NCBI GenBank assembly: GCA_039198065.1
Contig: JBCCTU010000002.1
Location: 372,001 to 436,000 of the forward strand
Reading direction: 5' to 3'
DNA: 64,000 nucleotides
From: CALHVX01 sp039198065
GTDB taxonomy: Bacteria; Pseudomonadota; Gammaproteobacteria; Pseudomonadales; Azotimanducaceae
The position numbers and the translations under genes are program-made. Below are positions 43,107 to 51,757 of this stretch, piece by piece (within the stretch, counting starts at the first letter, position 1; every line of letters starts with the position of its first letter). The notes under the pieces were generated by a model that saw only the letters and a program-made list of their open reading frames with translations, was not told the DNA's origin and did not search any database.

Positions 43107-44780
43107 ATGACGCGCGATGCATTCCGTGCCGACTATGTCATCGTCGGCGCAGGTTCTGCGGGCTGCGTCTTGGCACGTCGCCTCAGCGAAGACCCTTCGG
43201 TTCGTGTGTTGGTACTCGAAGCCGGCGGTCCTGATCCCTGGTGGGCCTGGCAGATCCATATGCCCGCTGCGCTCGCGTACCCTATGAACGGAACGCGTTT
43301 CAGCTGGGACTACACCACAGAACCTGAGCCCTACGTCGATGGCCGTCGCTTTCACTGTCCTCGCGGCCGCGTCTATGGCGGGTCCTCTGCGATAAACGGG
43401 CAGGTCTACATTCGCGGTCACGCACTCGACTTTGATCGCTGGGCTGCCGAGGACCCGGGTAGCAGCGACTGGGACTACGCGCACTGTCTGCCGTACTTTC
43501 TGAAATCGACGACCCACCAAGGTGCTGCGAGTCCCTATCGTGGAGAAAGCGGGCCCCTAAGCGTTGAGCCTGGGGTTGGCCGCAGTCCGCTTGTGCGCGC
43601 GTTTCTTGCCGCGACCAAAGAAGCCGGTTATCCCGCGACGGATGACATGAACGGCCTTCAGCAGGAAGGCTTCGGCCCCATGGATCGAACGACCCGTGCA
43701 GGTGTTCGCCACTCAACGGCACGCGCATACCTACGTCCGGCCATGACACGCCCGAACCTGCGCATCGTGTCTCGTGCGCAGGCGCTGTCGCTGACGTTCT
43801 CCGTCGAGCGAGCCACCGGGGTTCGGTTCATGCGGCGAGGTCAGCGGTTTACGGCGACGGCAGAGCGCGAGGTCATCCTCTGCGGCGGGCCAATCAATAA
43901 CCCGCAGCTGCTCATGCAGTCGGGGATCGGGCCGCCGGATCACCTAGACGAAGTCGGTATACCGGTGCGAGTGGCATTGCCCGGCGTCGGTCAGAATCTG
44001 CAAGATCATCTCGAGATCTACATACAGCAGCGCTCGCGCCAACCGGTGTCGCTGTATCGCTACTACAACCCCTTAGGAAAGCTCTGGGTCGGTGCCCAGT
44101 GGCTCCTGACTCGCCGTGGCATCGGTGCCAGCAATCAGTTCGAAGCGGGTGGGTTTATTCGAAGCCGTGCCGGCGTTGAACATCCGGACCTTCAATATCA
44201 TTTCTTTCCTATGGCGGTCCGCTATGACGGCCAGAGCCCGGCGAACGCGCATGGCTTTCAGGCTCATGTGGGTCCCATGCGGTCCGCCAGTCGTGGCTGG
44301 GTAAAACTCCGTTCCAGCGACCCGCTGGCACCGCCGCGCATCTGTTTTAACTACCTTGCAACGGACGAGGACTGGGCCACCTTTCGAGCGGCCGTTCGCC
44401 TGACGCGCGAGGTCTTCGCGCAGCCGGCGCTGGCGCCCTTTGCGGCGGAGGAGCTTGCACCGGGGGCGAGGCTCGAGACCGATGCAGAGTTGAACGACTA
44501 CCTGAAAGGTGCCGTGGAATCGGCCTACCACCCGTCCGGTAGCTGTAAAATGGGCAGCGACGTGAGCGCCGTGGTTGATGGCCTCGGTCGGGTTCATGGG
44601 GTGGAAGCGCTACGTATTGTCGACTCATCGATCATGCCCAGCATTGTCAGCGGCAACCTGAATGCCGCAACGGTCATGCTGGCGGAGAAACTTGCCGATA
44701 CCATCGCCGGCCGTGATCCACTCCCACCTCGGTCCTTGCCGGTCTATCAAGCGCCCGACTGGGAACGCACCCAACGCTAG
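43107..44780 (+). CDS. GMC oxidoreductase, choline dehydrogenase type
   Basis: A 557-residue FAD enzyme of the glucose-methanol-choline family. The FAD-binding GAGSAGC is at residues ~13-19, GMC signature GRVYGGSSAINGQVYIRGH near 92-110, and the catalytic histidine/asparagine regions are YHPSGSCKMG and SGNLNAATVMLAEK near the end. Overall layout is BetA-like (choline to betaine aldehyde), but related enzymes use other alcohols, and no betB or betI is present nearby. Confidence 0.9.
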   Translation: MTRDAFRADYVIVGAGSAGCVLARRLSEDPSVRVLVLEAGGPDPWWAWQIHMPAALAYPMNGTRFSWDYTTEPEPYVDGRRFHCPRGRVYGGSSAINGQVYIRGHALDFDRWAAEDPGSSDWDYAHCLPYFLKSTTHQGAASPYRGESGPLSVEPGVGRSPLVRAFLAATKEAGYPATDDMNGLQQEGFGPMDRTTRAGVRHSTARAYLRPAMTRPNLRIVSRAQALSLTFSVERATGVRFMRRGQRFTATAEREVILCGGPINNPQLLMQSGIGPPDHLDEVGIPVRVALPGVGQNLQDHLEIYIQQRSRQPVSLYRYYNPLGKLWVGAQWLLTRRGIGASNQFEAGGFIRSRAGVEHPDLQYHFFPMAVRYDGQSPANAHGFQAHVGPMRSASRGWVKLRSSDPLAPPRICFNYLATDEDWATFRAAVRLTREVFAQPALAPFAAEELAPGARLETDAELNDYLKGAVESAYHPSGSCKMGSDVSAVVDGLGRVHGVEALRIVDSSIMPSIVSGNLNAATVMLAEKLADTIAGRDPLPPRSLPVYQAPDWERTQR

Positions 44781-44823
44781 TCCGGGGACTGTACGAACTT
44801 GGCCGTCCCTCAAGATTGGATGC

Positions 44824-45876
44824 TCAGTGCTCCACGATGACTTTACGGCTGTAGGGCTCCGCTGCGGCGAGCTCAGTGACCGCTTCGAAGCTGCCGTGAC
44901 AGGGATTGATGGCGCCGACATCGAGGCCCTGTTCGATCAATGCCAACACCCGGGGGACATCGGCGGCGCTGTTGACCCGTCCGGTATGAAAGCTGATGCC
45001 CCGCATGTTCATTTCAAACATGGGCACGGAAATTGGTCGGCCGAAGAAAATCGACGACGACGTGCACTCGCCGTAGGGCTCCGTGGATCGAATGACGGCG
45101 GCCAGGCCGTCAACGTCGTTGGTGCAGTCCACGGTTACGTCATGGCTTTTGAACCGCTTCGGCCAGCGTTCGATGGGCAGGCAATCGGCACCCAGGGCGG
45201 CTGCGGTTTCGAGGACGAACGGATCAGCGGACGCTACCCTGATCTCGCTAGCGCCGAGAAACTGCGCGCAGGCCACGGCATAGAGCGGGATGCTGCCGCT
45301 GCCGGCGACGAGCACCCGGGCGCCCGGTCGGCGGGCAAGGGGGCCCTCGATACCGCGCAGGCCGTCGGCCAGATTGTCGGCCGCAGAGGCGATGGCGAAC
45401 GGGTCGATTGCCGCAGCCAGCGGGAAGAGATTGGCGTCGGCCCAGGGTACGCGGATCAGATCGGCGAGGGCGCCACCCCAATCACCACCAGCGGGCCCGA
45501 TCCCGTACATCGCGCCGTTGCCGACCGATGCACACACGGACGTATGCTGTCGCTGGCACCGGGGACAGGTCCCGCAGGACGGTTGAAAGGATGCCAGGAC
45601 GCGATCGCCCGGGGCCAGGTGCCGCACCCCTTCGCCGACAGCAACGACGTCACCGGTGAACTCGTGACCGAGCATGAACTCACCGGGGAACGGCGATCGC
45701 CGAGCAAGGATCGATCGGTCCAAATCACAGAGGGCAACGGCTCGGGGGCGAACGAGCGCATCGGTGTCGCTTTGAAGCACCGGTTCCGGAACGTCGCGCC
45801 AGGTTGCGACGGCAGTGTCTTTCGGGGTCGTGAACAATGCGCGCACGGCGTAATCCTCAGAGCTTCGGCGCGTCAT
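44824..45876 (-). CDS. Zinc-dependent MDR alcohol dehydrogenase
   Basis: A 350-residue medium-chain dehydrogenase/reductase. Catalytic-zinc residues appear in ALCDLD and GHEFTGDVVAVG; the structural-zinc lobe is CGTCPRCQRQHTSVC; the NAD-binding loop is VAGSGSIPL. It resembles threonine/polyol dehydrogenases such as L-idonate 5-dehydrogenase. The gene is downstream of, and on the same strand as, a LysR regulator, which may control it. Confidence 0.88.
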   Translation of the reverse strand: MTRRSSEDYAVRALFTTPKDTAVATWRDVPEPVLQSDTDALVRPRAVALCDLDRSILARRSPFPGEFMLGHEFTGDVVAVGEGVRHLAPGDRVLASFQPSCGTCPRCQRQHTSVCASVGNGAMYGIGPAGGDWGGALADLIRVPWADANLFPLAAAIDPFAIASAADNLADGLRGIEGPLARRPGARVLVAGSGSIPLYAVACAQFLGASEIRVASADPFVLETAAALGADCLPIERWPKRFKSHDVTVDCTNDVDGLAAVIRSTEPYGECTSSSIFFGRPISVPMFEMNMRGISFHTGRVNSAADVPRVLALIEQGLDVGAINPCHGSFEAVTELAAAEPYSRKVIVEH

Positions 45877-45934
45877 AGTCAGACGCTCAGCTCAGAGGTA
45901 CAAAAGGGTTCTGTTCAGCTGACCTGAACAGGGT

Positions 45935-46816
45935 TCACTCAAGTTCAGCTTTGAGCCACTGGTAAAATCGTTGCACTTCGCTTCGGTCGCGCTGCTGAGG
46001 CAGGCACACAAGGTAGGCGGCCTGGTCTTCAAGCGCCACGGCGAAGTCCGGCAGTGCGCGCACGCGCCCGCTGTTAAGCCAGGGGTCGATGAACGGTGCG
46101 ACAGCAAGACACAGGCCGTCGCCGCGCTCAACGCTGAGCATGGCACCGTGATAGTTATCGGTTTCAATAGTAAAGGTGAGGGCGGTTGCGTCGACCGCGT
46201 ACCGTTCACACCATAGATCCCATCCGCGGAAGGGGCCCAGTACACGAATCAACGGTTCTGCTACGAGCTCGATCGCGGTCGCAGGCGCAGGAGCCGTGGC
46301 CGCGACGACGGGTACCAGCGACAGGTCTGCGAGCTTCAGTGCAGAGAACCCGGGATACGGATCCGGGCCGCTGCCGTAGCCGACGATGAGATCCAGGCGT
46401 TGGTCCGCGTCGCGATGGTTCAGCGCATCGGTACGGGTATGGGTAAATACTCGTAGGTCACCCACACCCAGACGACTGCGCAGCGCGGGCAGGGCCGGTG
46501 TCAGGAGTTCGCTCGCCAGAAACGGGAATACGCCAACGTGCAGCCGGCCGGCCCTTCGATCCATAGCCGTGGCGGCTTGTCGAATCTGGCTGAAGCCTTC
46601 GCTTAAGCCGGGTAACAGCGCTTCCCCATCTTCCGTTAGCGTAACCTTGCGCCCGGTGCGACTAAACAGCAGCGTACCGAGCAGCGCTTCCAGGTCGCGA
46701 ATTTGATGGCTGATGTTCGACGGGGAGACGTCGAGTTCTTCCGCTGCCGCTTTGAAGCTACCGGTTCGTCCGGCAGCTTCGAAGGCTTGGAGCCAGCTCA
46801 GGGGTGGGGTACGCAT
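45935..46816 (-). CDS. LysR-family transcriptional regulator (GcvA-like)
   Basis: A 293-residue LysR regulator. The winged helix-turn-helix covers residues ~6-65 (FKAAAEELDVSPSNISHQI) and the effector domain ~90-290. The PPLSWLQAFEAAGRTGSF opening is typical of the GcvA-like group. It is probably co-transcribed with the MDR dehydrogenase 58 nt downstream. Effector unknown. Confidence 0.9.
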   Translation of the reverse strand: MRTPPLSWLQAFEAAGRTGSFKAAAEELDVSPSNISHQIRDLEALLGTLLFSRTGRKVTLTEDGEALLPGLSEGFSQIRQAATAMDRRAGRLHVGVFPFLASELLTPALPALRSRLGVGDLRVFTHTRTDALNHRDADQRLDLIVGYGSGPDPYPGFSALKLADLSLVPVVAATAPAPATAIELVAEPLIRVLGPFRGWDLWCERYAVDATALTFTIETDNYHGAMLSVERGDGLCLAVAPFIDPWLNSGRVRALPDFAVALEDQAAYLVCLPQQRDRSEVQRFYQWLKAELE

Positions 46817-46825
46817 CCGACAAGG

Positions 46826-47086
46826 TTAGCGATTCGCCTTGTTGTGCGTCGACGACTGGTGCCGGGTTACGTCCTCCGGCCGTCGGCTGTCGTGCTTGGT
46901 GGCGCGACCGCTCACTCGGGCGCGCCAGCGGCGGAAGGCGCTCGGTTTCAGTTCCGCCCGCATGAGCTTGATGACGTCCGCTTCCTTGAGGCCGAAGGCT
47001 CGCTCGATGGCATCGAACGAGGTTCGGTCCTCCCAGGCCATTTCGATCACCCGGCTTTTCTCACCGGTCGACAATGGAACGTTCAC
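46826..47086 (-). CDS. TIGR03643-family protein
   Basis: An 86-residue protein whose core MAWEDRTSFDAIERAFGL, VIKLMRAELKPSAF and WRARVSGR is that of the TIGR03643 family, predicted helical and DNA-binding-like. The GTG at 47086 overlaps the stop of the DCC gene (GTGA), giving the family's usual length. The function of the family is unknown. Confidence 0.85.
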   Translation of the reverse strand: MNVPLSTGEKSRVIEMAWEDRTSFDAIERAFGLKEADVIKLMRAELKPSAFRRWRARVSGRATKHDSRRPEDVTRHQSSTHNKANR

Positions 47087-47454
47087 TTGAAGCCTAAGCG
47101 AATCACCAGACGCTGCAGTGCTGGACGGACGCGTAGAAATCGGAGGTAGGCAAACTCGAGCACCCGCAGCAGCGGCTGCCAACGAGCGGCAAGCCCGAAT
47201 GGTCGTAGCACCGGAATCGCCCGCCACATGGCGGCAAACGCAGCAGCCCCGGAAACGAGCGTACCGTCGGTATCGCGGGCATGGAGCCGAGCGAGCAACG
47301 TTTCACGATCGAGCGGGCAGGCTTCGGCGGACTGAACATCGACGAAGGCGATGCGTTGACGTGTGTCCAGCCGCCGCATCAGTGCGATTTCACGAACGCA
47401 GAGCGGGCAGGCGGCGTCGTACCAAACCGTGAGCCGTGGGGCGGTCGAGTCCAC
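47083..47454 (-). CDS. DCC-family thiol-disulfide oxidoreductase-like protein (DUF393)
   Basis: A 123-residue DUF393 protein with the name-giving motif YDAACPLC at residues 12-19 (D, C and C in register), on a thioredoxin-like fold. It is coupled to the TIGR03643 gene, a pairing I believe is frequent in proteobacteria, and begins 3 nt after the MipA gene. Confidence 0.87.
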   Translation of the reverse strand: MDSTAPRLTVWYDAACPLCVREIALMRRLDTRQRIAFVDVQSAEACPLDRETLLARLHARDTDGTLVSGAAAFAAMWRAIPVLRPFGLAARWQPLLRVLEFAYLRFLRVRPALQRLVIRLGFK

Positions 47455-47457
47455 TGT

Positions 47458-48354
47458 TCAGAACTGCCGTGTCAGCGCGGTCAGGAAGAACGCCTGGGTA
47501 GTTTCTTCGGACAATGAACTGTCGTCGGCATCGCCGTGCAAAAACGACAGGCCAAGCACGCTTGTCAGCCGCCACTGGCCTGCGACAGGTACGCTCAAGA
47601 CGCCGCGGAAGCCCAACTGTTCCACGCCCGAGCCGGCCTCAAAGGGTGCCAGGCCTGTGCGTTCACTTTCCCGGACCGTCACGCTGTGAAACGCATCCAT
47701 GTACTGTTCATTACCGATGCGCAGGTTCGGACCTATGGAGAAGAAGCTGCTGCTCCCGAACCGTTGCTGGTAGCTCGCGCTTAGGTCGACGTAGAGCCCT
47801 TCGTGGCCCGTGGCCAACGCCTGGGCGACGGTTGCGTTGAAGGACCAGGCGCGAATGCTGTACTCGATACCGAGCCGGGCCTCGATGCTTGGACCGAAGG
47901 TATCCAGCCCATCGAGATCGTCGCTGTCGGGGTCACGATTGGCGAACCCTGGTGCGATAGACACAAAGGCGGCGGTTCGACCCGACGTGGGGTTACCGTC
48001 ACGATAAAAGTAGGTTCCCAGCCCCTGGGGCACGTTCGCAAAGTGCTTCAGCCCCTGGCGATCGAAGTAGCGAAAGTCGAAGTAGGGGACGGGAATCAGG
48101 TTGTAGCTCGACGAGCCATTGAACTCCGGGTTGGCGATGAGCGCTGCTCCGAACTCTTTCGTCCAACCCTGGGGCGGGCCACCTCGAGCTGCCGCGGCTG
48201 CCCGCGCCTGTTGCGCCGCTTGCTCTCCGGAGGACGCTTGCGGAGCGTCTTCCGCTCGGCCAGACGCATTAGATGCAGCGATGAGGAGCAACGCGCTCCA
48301 AAGAACGTTGGTTAGGGCGCGGACGAATGCCGAACCTGAGGGTCGACTGAGCAT
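47458..48354 (-). CDS. MipA/OmpV-family outer-membrane protein
   Basis: A 298-residue exported barrel: signal peptide in the first ~32 residues, a low-complexity Ala/Gln linker, then a MipA/OmpV domain with FGAALIANPEFNGSS and NLIPVPYFDFRYFDR, ending in phenylalanine (LTRQF). MipA scaffolds murein enzymes in E. coli, while many homologues are simply porin-like barrels. It is the first gene of MipA-DCC-TIGR03643. Confidence 0.88.
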   Translation of the reverse strand: MLSRPSGSAFVRALTNVLWSALLLIAASNASGRAEDAPQASSGEQAAQQARAAAAARGGPPQGWTKEFGAALIANPEFNGSSSYNLIPVPYFDFRYFDRQGLKHFANVPQGLGTYFYRDGNPTSGRTAAFVSIAPGFANRDPDSDDLDGLDTFGPSIEARLGIEYSIRAWSFNATVAQALATGHEGLYVDLSASYQQRFGSSSFFSIGPNLRIGNEQYMDAFHSVTVRESERTGLAPFEAGSGVEQLGFRGVLSVPVAGQWRLTSVLGLSFLHGDADDSSLSEETTQAFFLTALTRQF

Positions 48355-48514
48355 AGTGGCTGGCCTCTTGCCGGTGGTCTCTCACTCCCAATCCCGGGCC
48401 GCAAGGTGCCAGAGCACAAGCCATCGGTGCGTGAATTGCGCCGTGTCCTGACGCGCAGCGCTGCGGAGGGTAAGTTGCCCGCCGCCGGTTGTCGTCAATC
48501 GCTGCAAATCCTGA

Positions 48515-49678
48515 CTACAGACCGTAAAGGTTACGAACATTTTCCCGCGTAATCTTCGCCCGCGCGTCGGCCGGATAGTCTTCAAACATTTCCGTCAGCG
48601 CGTCGGCAGAGCACGGCCAGGTCGAGTCGGTGTGCGGGTAGTCCGATCCCCACATGAGGTGGTCCTCACCGATCATGTCACGGGTTCGCAGGGCCGCCTG
48701 ATCGTCCTCGATCGTGACGTAAAACTGGCGCTTCCAGGTTTCCCGGACGTCGGAGGGGGCGGGACCGGTCGGATTCTTCGCGTAGTCGCGATGCCAACCC
48801 TGGTCAACGCGCTCAAGCCAGTAAGCGATCCATCCAGCATTAAACTCCGCAACGACAATCTTGAGCGTCGGATGGCGGTCGCAAATGCCGTGACACAGGA
48901 ACTCGATCAGCGTCTCCTGGATCAGCGCTGCCGTGTTGCCGTAGAGGGCAATGGAATCACGGGCCGAAGCCTCTTTGACCCACTGGGGAATGTGCGAGAA
49001 GCAGCCCACGTGCACAGACACCGGTATGCCCGCTTCTGCTGCCCGCGCCCAGATCGGATCGTAGTCGGTGTCGTAGTAGTGGCGGCCCTTTGGTGGGTTG
49101 CTCGGCACCATTACACCCCGGTAACCCTTGGCGATAACGCGCTCGAGCTCTTCGAGGGCGGCAGTGGGGTCCTGCATGGGTAGTACCGCGATCCCGTAAA
49201 GACGCCCGCGGGACGCGGCGCAGAAGTCCCACAGCCAGTCGTTGTAGTTGCGCTGCAGCGCAATGAGAAGCTCGGTGTTCTTGAGGTTGAACATGGAGAA
49301 GAACCCGGGATAGAGGAATTCCAGTTCGATCCCGTCCAGGTCTTGGTCGGCGCCGCGCTGGGCACCGTCCGTGAGCCCCTCGCGCATGGCCTGGTAACCA
49401 CCGGTCAGGTAAGCGCGGATCTCCGGATCGTTAATCGTACCGACGCCCGGCTTGTGGCCCTTGCGTCGCTCCACGGGTTTGTCCGTATCGAGGCGCGTCG
49501 CGGCGAGCGCCATCAGACCGACATTTACGCCGGCATCGCCGCGTGACGGAATGAGGATGATGTCGCCTTTCCCCGGTGTGCTGATAACCCGCGGCGCGTC
49601 GTCGCCAAAGCGATCGGCCAGCCCGGTAAAGACCTCGGGCCCCTCAACGACATGTGAGTCGGCAGAAATTGCGTTCAC
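48515..49678 (-). CDS. Amidohydrolase-family protein (ACMSD-like TIM barrel)
   Basis: A 387-residue metal-dependent hydrolase or decarboxylase of the amidohydrolase-2 group. Key sites are SADSHVVE at residues 5-12, HVGCFSH, HGICDRHP and the metal-ligand aspartate in WGSDYPHTDS. The GTG at 49678 follows a strong GGGAGGGGAGC. Homologues act on aromatic or decarboxylation substrates. No pathway neighbours help to define the substrate. Confidence 0.88.
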   Translation of the reverse strand: MNAISADSHVVEGPEVFTGLADRFGDDAPRVISTPGKGDIILIPSRGDAGVNVGLMALAATRLDTDKPVERRKGHKPGVGTINDPEIRAYLTGGYQAMREGLTDGAQRGADQDLDGIELEFLYPGFFSMFNLKNTELLIALQRNYNDWLWDFCAASRGRLYGIAVLPMQDPTAALEELERVIAKGYRGVMVPSNPPKGRHYYDTDYDPIWARAAEAGIPVSVHVGCFSHIPQWVKEASARDSIALYGNTAALIQETLIEFLCHGICDRHPTLKIVVAEFNAGWIAYWLERVDQGWHRDYAKNPTGPAPSDVRETWKRQFYVTIEDDQAALRTRDMIGEDHLMWGSDYPHTDSTWPCSADALTEMFEDYPADARAKITRENVRNLYGL

Positions 49679-49841
49679 GGTGCTCCCCTCCCGTTAATTG
49701 AACGCGTTCAAAATATCCCCTTTCGCCACGTCTGGCAAGGCGAGTCCCGCACGCATTGAACCGGCGTATCGGTCGCGGTGACTCATCGATTGCAAACCGG
49801 GGTGACACCCGTATTCAGCCAAATCGTTTAGGAGCTAGACC

Positions 49842-50414
49842 ATGCACGCCATCAAACCCACCCATCTCGTAGGCGCTTGTGCGTTAGCTCTCGGCCTTGC
49901 ATCAGCTGCTTCAGCGCAGGCTGACGACTGCCTCTCCGTTTCCTCGGGAACAAGTGACGGTCGAACGCTCAAGCAGAGTATCTGCGCCTACGCTCCAGCT
50001 GTTGAGGAGTTCGACGGAGAGTTCGTTCCGGAACGCGTCATGCTCAAGTTGCCGAACCTGACCGTCTCGGCCATCGACCATATGCCGACACAGAGCGATC
50101 GCGTTCACGAGTTGGCTGTAGAAATCCGTAACACGAGTGCCCACGCGTCGCCTAAATCGAATGCGCAGGTGTTGGTTCAGTCACCGCTTGGAACGACGCT
50201 GCAAACCTACGTGGTTCCGGCGCTGACCCCTGGCCAGCGGCATCGCATCGATCTCGATGCGCTCTACATCGGCTATACGGCCGAACCCGCGATGATCGAG
50301 GTGGTCGCCATCGTAGATCCCTTCTCCGCTGCAAAACCCATGGGCGACCTTTGGGAGAGTGATGAAAACGACAACGTACGGACACGCTCTATCGTTGCGT
50401 TCCAAGGGTTCTGA
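49842..50414 (+). CDS. Secreted CARDB-like protein
   Basis: A 190-residue protein with a signal peptide ending at ASAQA near residue 27 and one Ig-like, CARDB-type module (LTVSAIDHMPT, VEIRNTSAHA, DENDNVRTRSI). Such modules bind or space other extracellular domains. It has its own gap upstream and a strong hairpin downstream, so it is monocistronic. Confidence 0.7.
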   Translation: MHAIKPTHLVGACALALGLASAASAQADDCLSVSSGTSDGRTLKQSICAYAPAVEEFDGEFVPERVMLKLPNLTVSAIDHMPTQSDRVHELAVEIRNTSAHASPKSNAQVLVQSPLGTTLQTYVVPALTPGQRHRIDLDALYIGYTAEPAMIEVVAIVDPFSAAKPMGDLWESDENDNVRTRSIVAFQGF

Positions 50415-50422
50415 TCCATGGC

Positions 50423-50458
50423 GCTCTTGCGCCGACTCCACGGAGTCGGCGCAAGAGC
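50423..50458. terminator. Perfect 16-17-bp hairpin after the CARDB-like gene
   Basis: GCTCTTGCGCCGACTCC is followed by its exact reverse complement, leaving only AC between the arms. It starts 8 nt after the stop codon. No T-tract follows, so it may terminate with Rho help or protect the mRNA 3' end. Confidence 0.6.
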
Positions 50459-50878
50459 AACTGAGTGTCACGCGTTATCAAGCCTAGGACGAAGGTAATA
50501 AAAACCGATGCTAAACCCAGTAAAAACCTTAGTATTTCTCTAAGACGGGGCTCCGTATGTCGTCTTGTTATGGATTTATTCTAGCGTCTTACACGTTTGA
50601 TTTTGGCGCGCCCCATAAAGTCTTTGTGAAATTATGCACTGTTCGTGTGCGCGTTCTTGTTCGCCAGCGGCGTTGGCTCGTCGGGCGATTTGTTTGAACG
50701 TGTTCGCCTACGAACAGAGATAGCCCGCATCGCGCCAGAGGGAACCAATCGAAGTCGAAATCCATCAATCATCCGTTACTCGCTAGGCGTTCTCCTACCC
50801 GATCTCATTGGTATGCAATTTGCTCCACGGCAAGCGCTCATCAAGGGCAAAGGATTTAATACCGATAGGAGATTGCTT
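50459..50878. other. Intergenic region upstream of the barrel gene
   Basis: About 420 bp with relatively AT-rich sequence near 50490-50650 and no gene I can support. The downstream frame is open from 50645, but its early part lacks coding character and the signal peptide starts at 50879, so this is probably a long leader or promoter region. Confidence 0.4.
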
Positions 50879-51658
50879 ATGCACATAAGTCGAAACGGCG
50901 GAGTGACACGTTCACTCGCGTTCGCATTGGCGGGGTTGGTACTTTCGTTTTCGTCGAGCGTGGTTAGCGCTGACGGTCATGAAGAAGAGGGGCGAGACAC
51001 CTCGTTTACGCTGCTCACAAGCCAAGACAACTTCTTTGGCTTTTATCCATCGTTTAACGGCTTGGTCGAAGTCAACGACAACATGGACTTCTCGTTCTAC
51101 GGCATTCTTTGGACCCGCGACGCCTTCGGTACGACGGGCACCGGAGACGATCTGTGGACTGAGTTTGGCGCCGGCGTCAACCTCAAGTACATGGACGGCA
51201 GACTGAACGTTAAACCGCAGATCGGTATCACCAACGGCTCGTTGCTCTCTGGGGGAGAGACCGACAGCGACGGCAACACGGGTGGGTACTTTCTCGACGG
51301 CATCGTACCAAGCCTGACCATTAACTACGCCGACGATCGCTTTGAGTCGGAGTGGTACAGCGGCTACTACCTGGCAGCTCGCGACGGCGACACGGAGCGT
51401 ACCAACGACTTCCTGCACCTCTGGCTCAACGGTGGCTACCGGTTCAGCAACTATGTGTCGGCCGGCCTGCACTATGAGTGGCTTGAGCAGACCGACGGTG
51501 CGGCGCCTGGGGCGGAAGAAACGGTTTACATCTGGCTCGGCCCCTACGTGCAGTTCAGTCTGCCTAAGGGTTTCTTTGCTCGATTTAGCGCCGGTAGCGA
51601 CATCAGCGACGACGGCACCGGTGATTTCTACAAGCTCAACGTCGGGATGACGTTCTGA
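50879..51658 (+). CDS. Predicted outer-membrane barrel protein
   Basis: A 259-residue exported protein. The ATG at 50879 has AGGAG at -9 and opens a signal peptide ending near SADG. The body alternates strands (FTLLTSQDNFFGFYPSFNG, WTEFGAGVNLKYMDG) and ends in phenylalanine (VGMTF), as barrels do. It is similar to an uncharacterised family I tentatively recall as DUF6733. No function known. Confidence 0.72.
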   Translation: MHISRNGGVTRSLAFALAGLVLSFSSSVVSADGHEEEGRDTSFTLLTSQDNFFGFYPSFNGLVEVNDNMDFSFYGILWTRDAFGTTGTGDDLWTEFGAGVNLKYMDGRLNVKPQIGITNGSLLSGGETDSDGNTGGYFLDGIVPSLTINYADDRFESEWYSGYYLAARDGDTERTNDFLHLWLNGGYRFSNYVSAGLHYEWLEQTDGAAPGAEETVYIWLGPYVQFSLPKGFFARFSAGSDISDDGTGDFYKLNVGMTF

Positions 51659-51710
51659 ACCTAGCTTTACGAGTAGGTGTGGCTCCGCGTGCCTAAGCAC
51701 GTGCGCAGTG

Positions 51711-51742
51711 ACCGACGGCGGCTAAGCTGCCGTCGGTTCTTT
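51711..51742 (+). terminator. Rho-independent terminator
   Basis: ACCGACGGCGGC and GCTGCCGTCGGT form a 12-bp stem (one G-U) with loop TAA, followed by TTCTTT. It ends the barrel gene and lies 16 nt before the convergent oxidoreductase stop, so it may serve both. Confidence 0.8.
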
Positions 51743-51757
51743 GATCCGAATGGTGGA

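Noticed and set aside
50645..50878. Longer N-terminus for the barrel protein at 50879
   Set aside because: The extra 78 residues lack coding character and would bury the signal peptide; AGGAG stands before the ATG at 50879.
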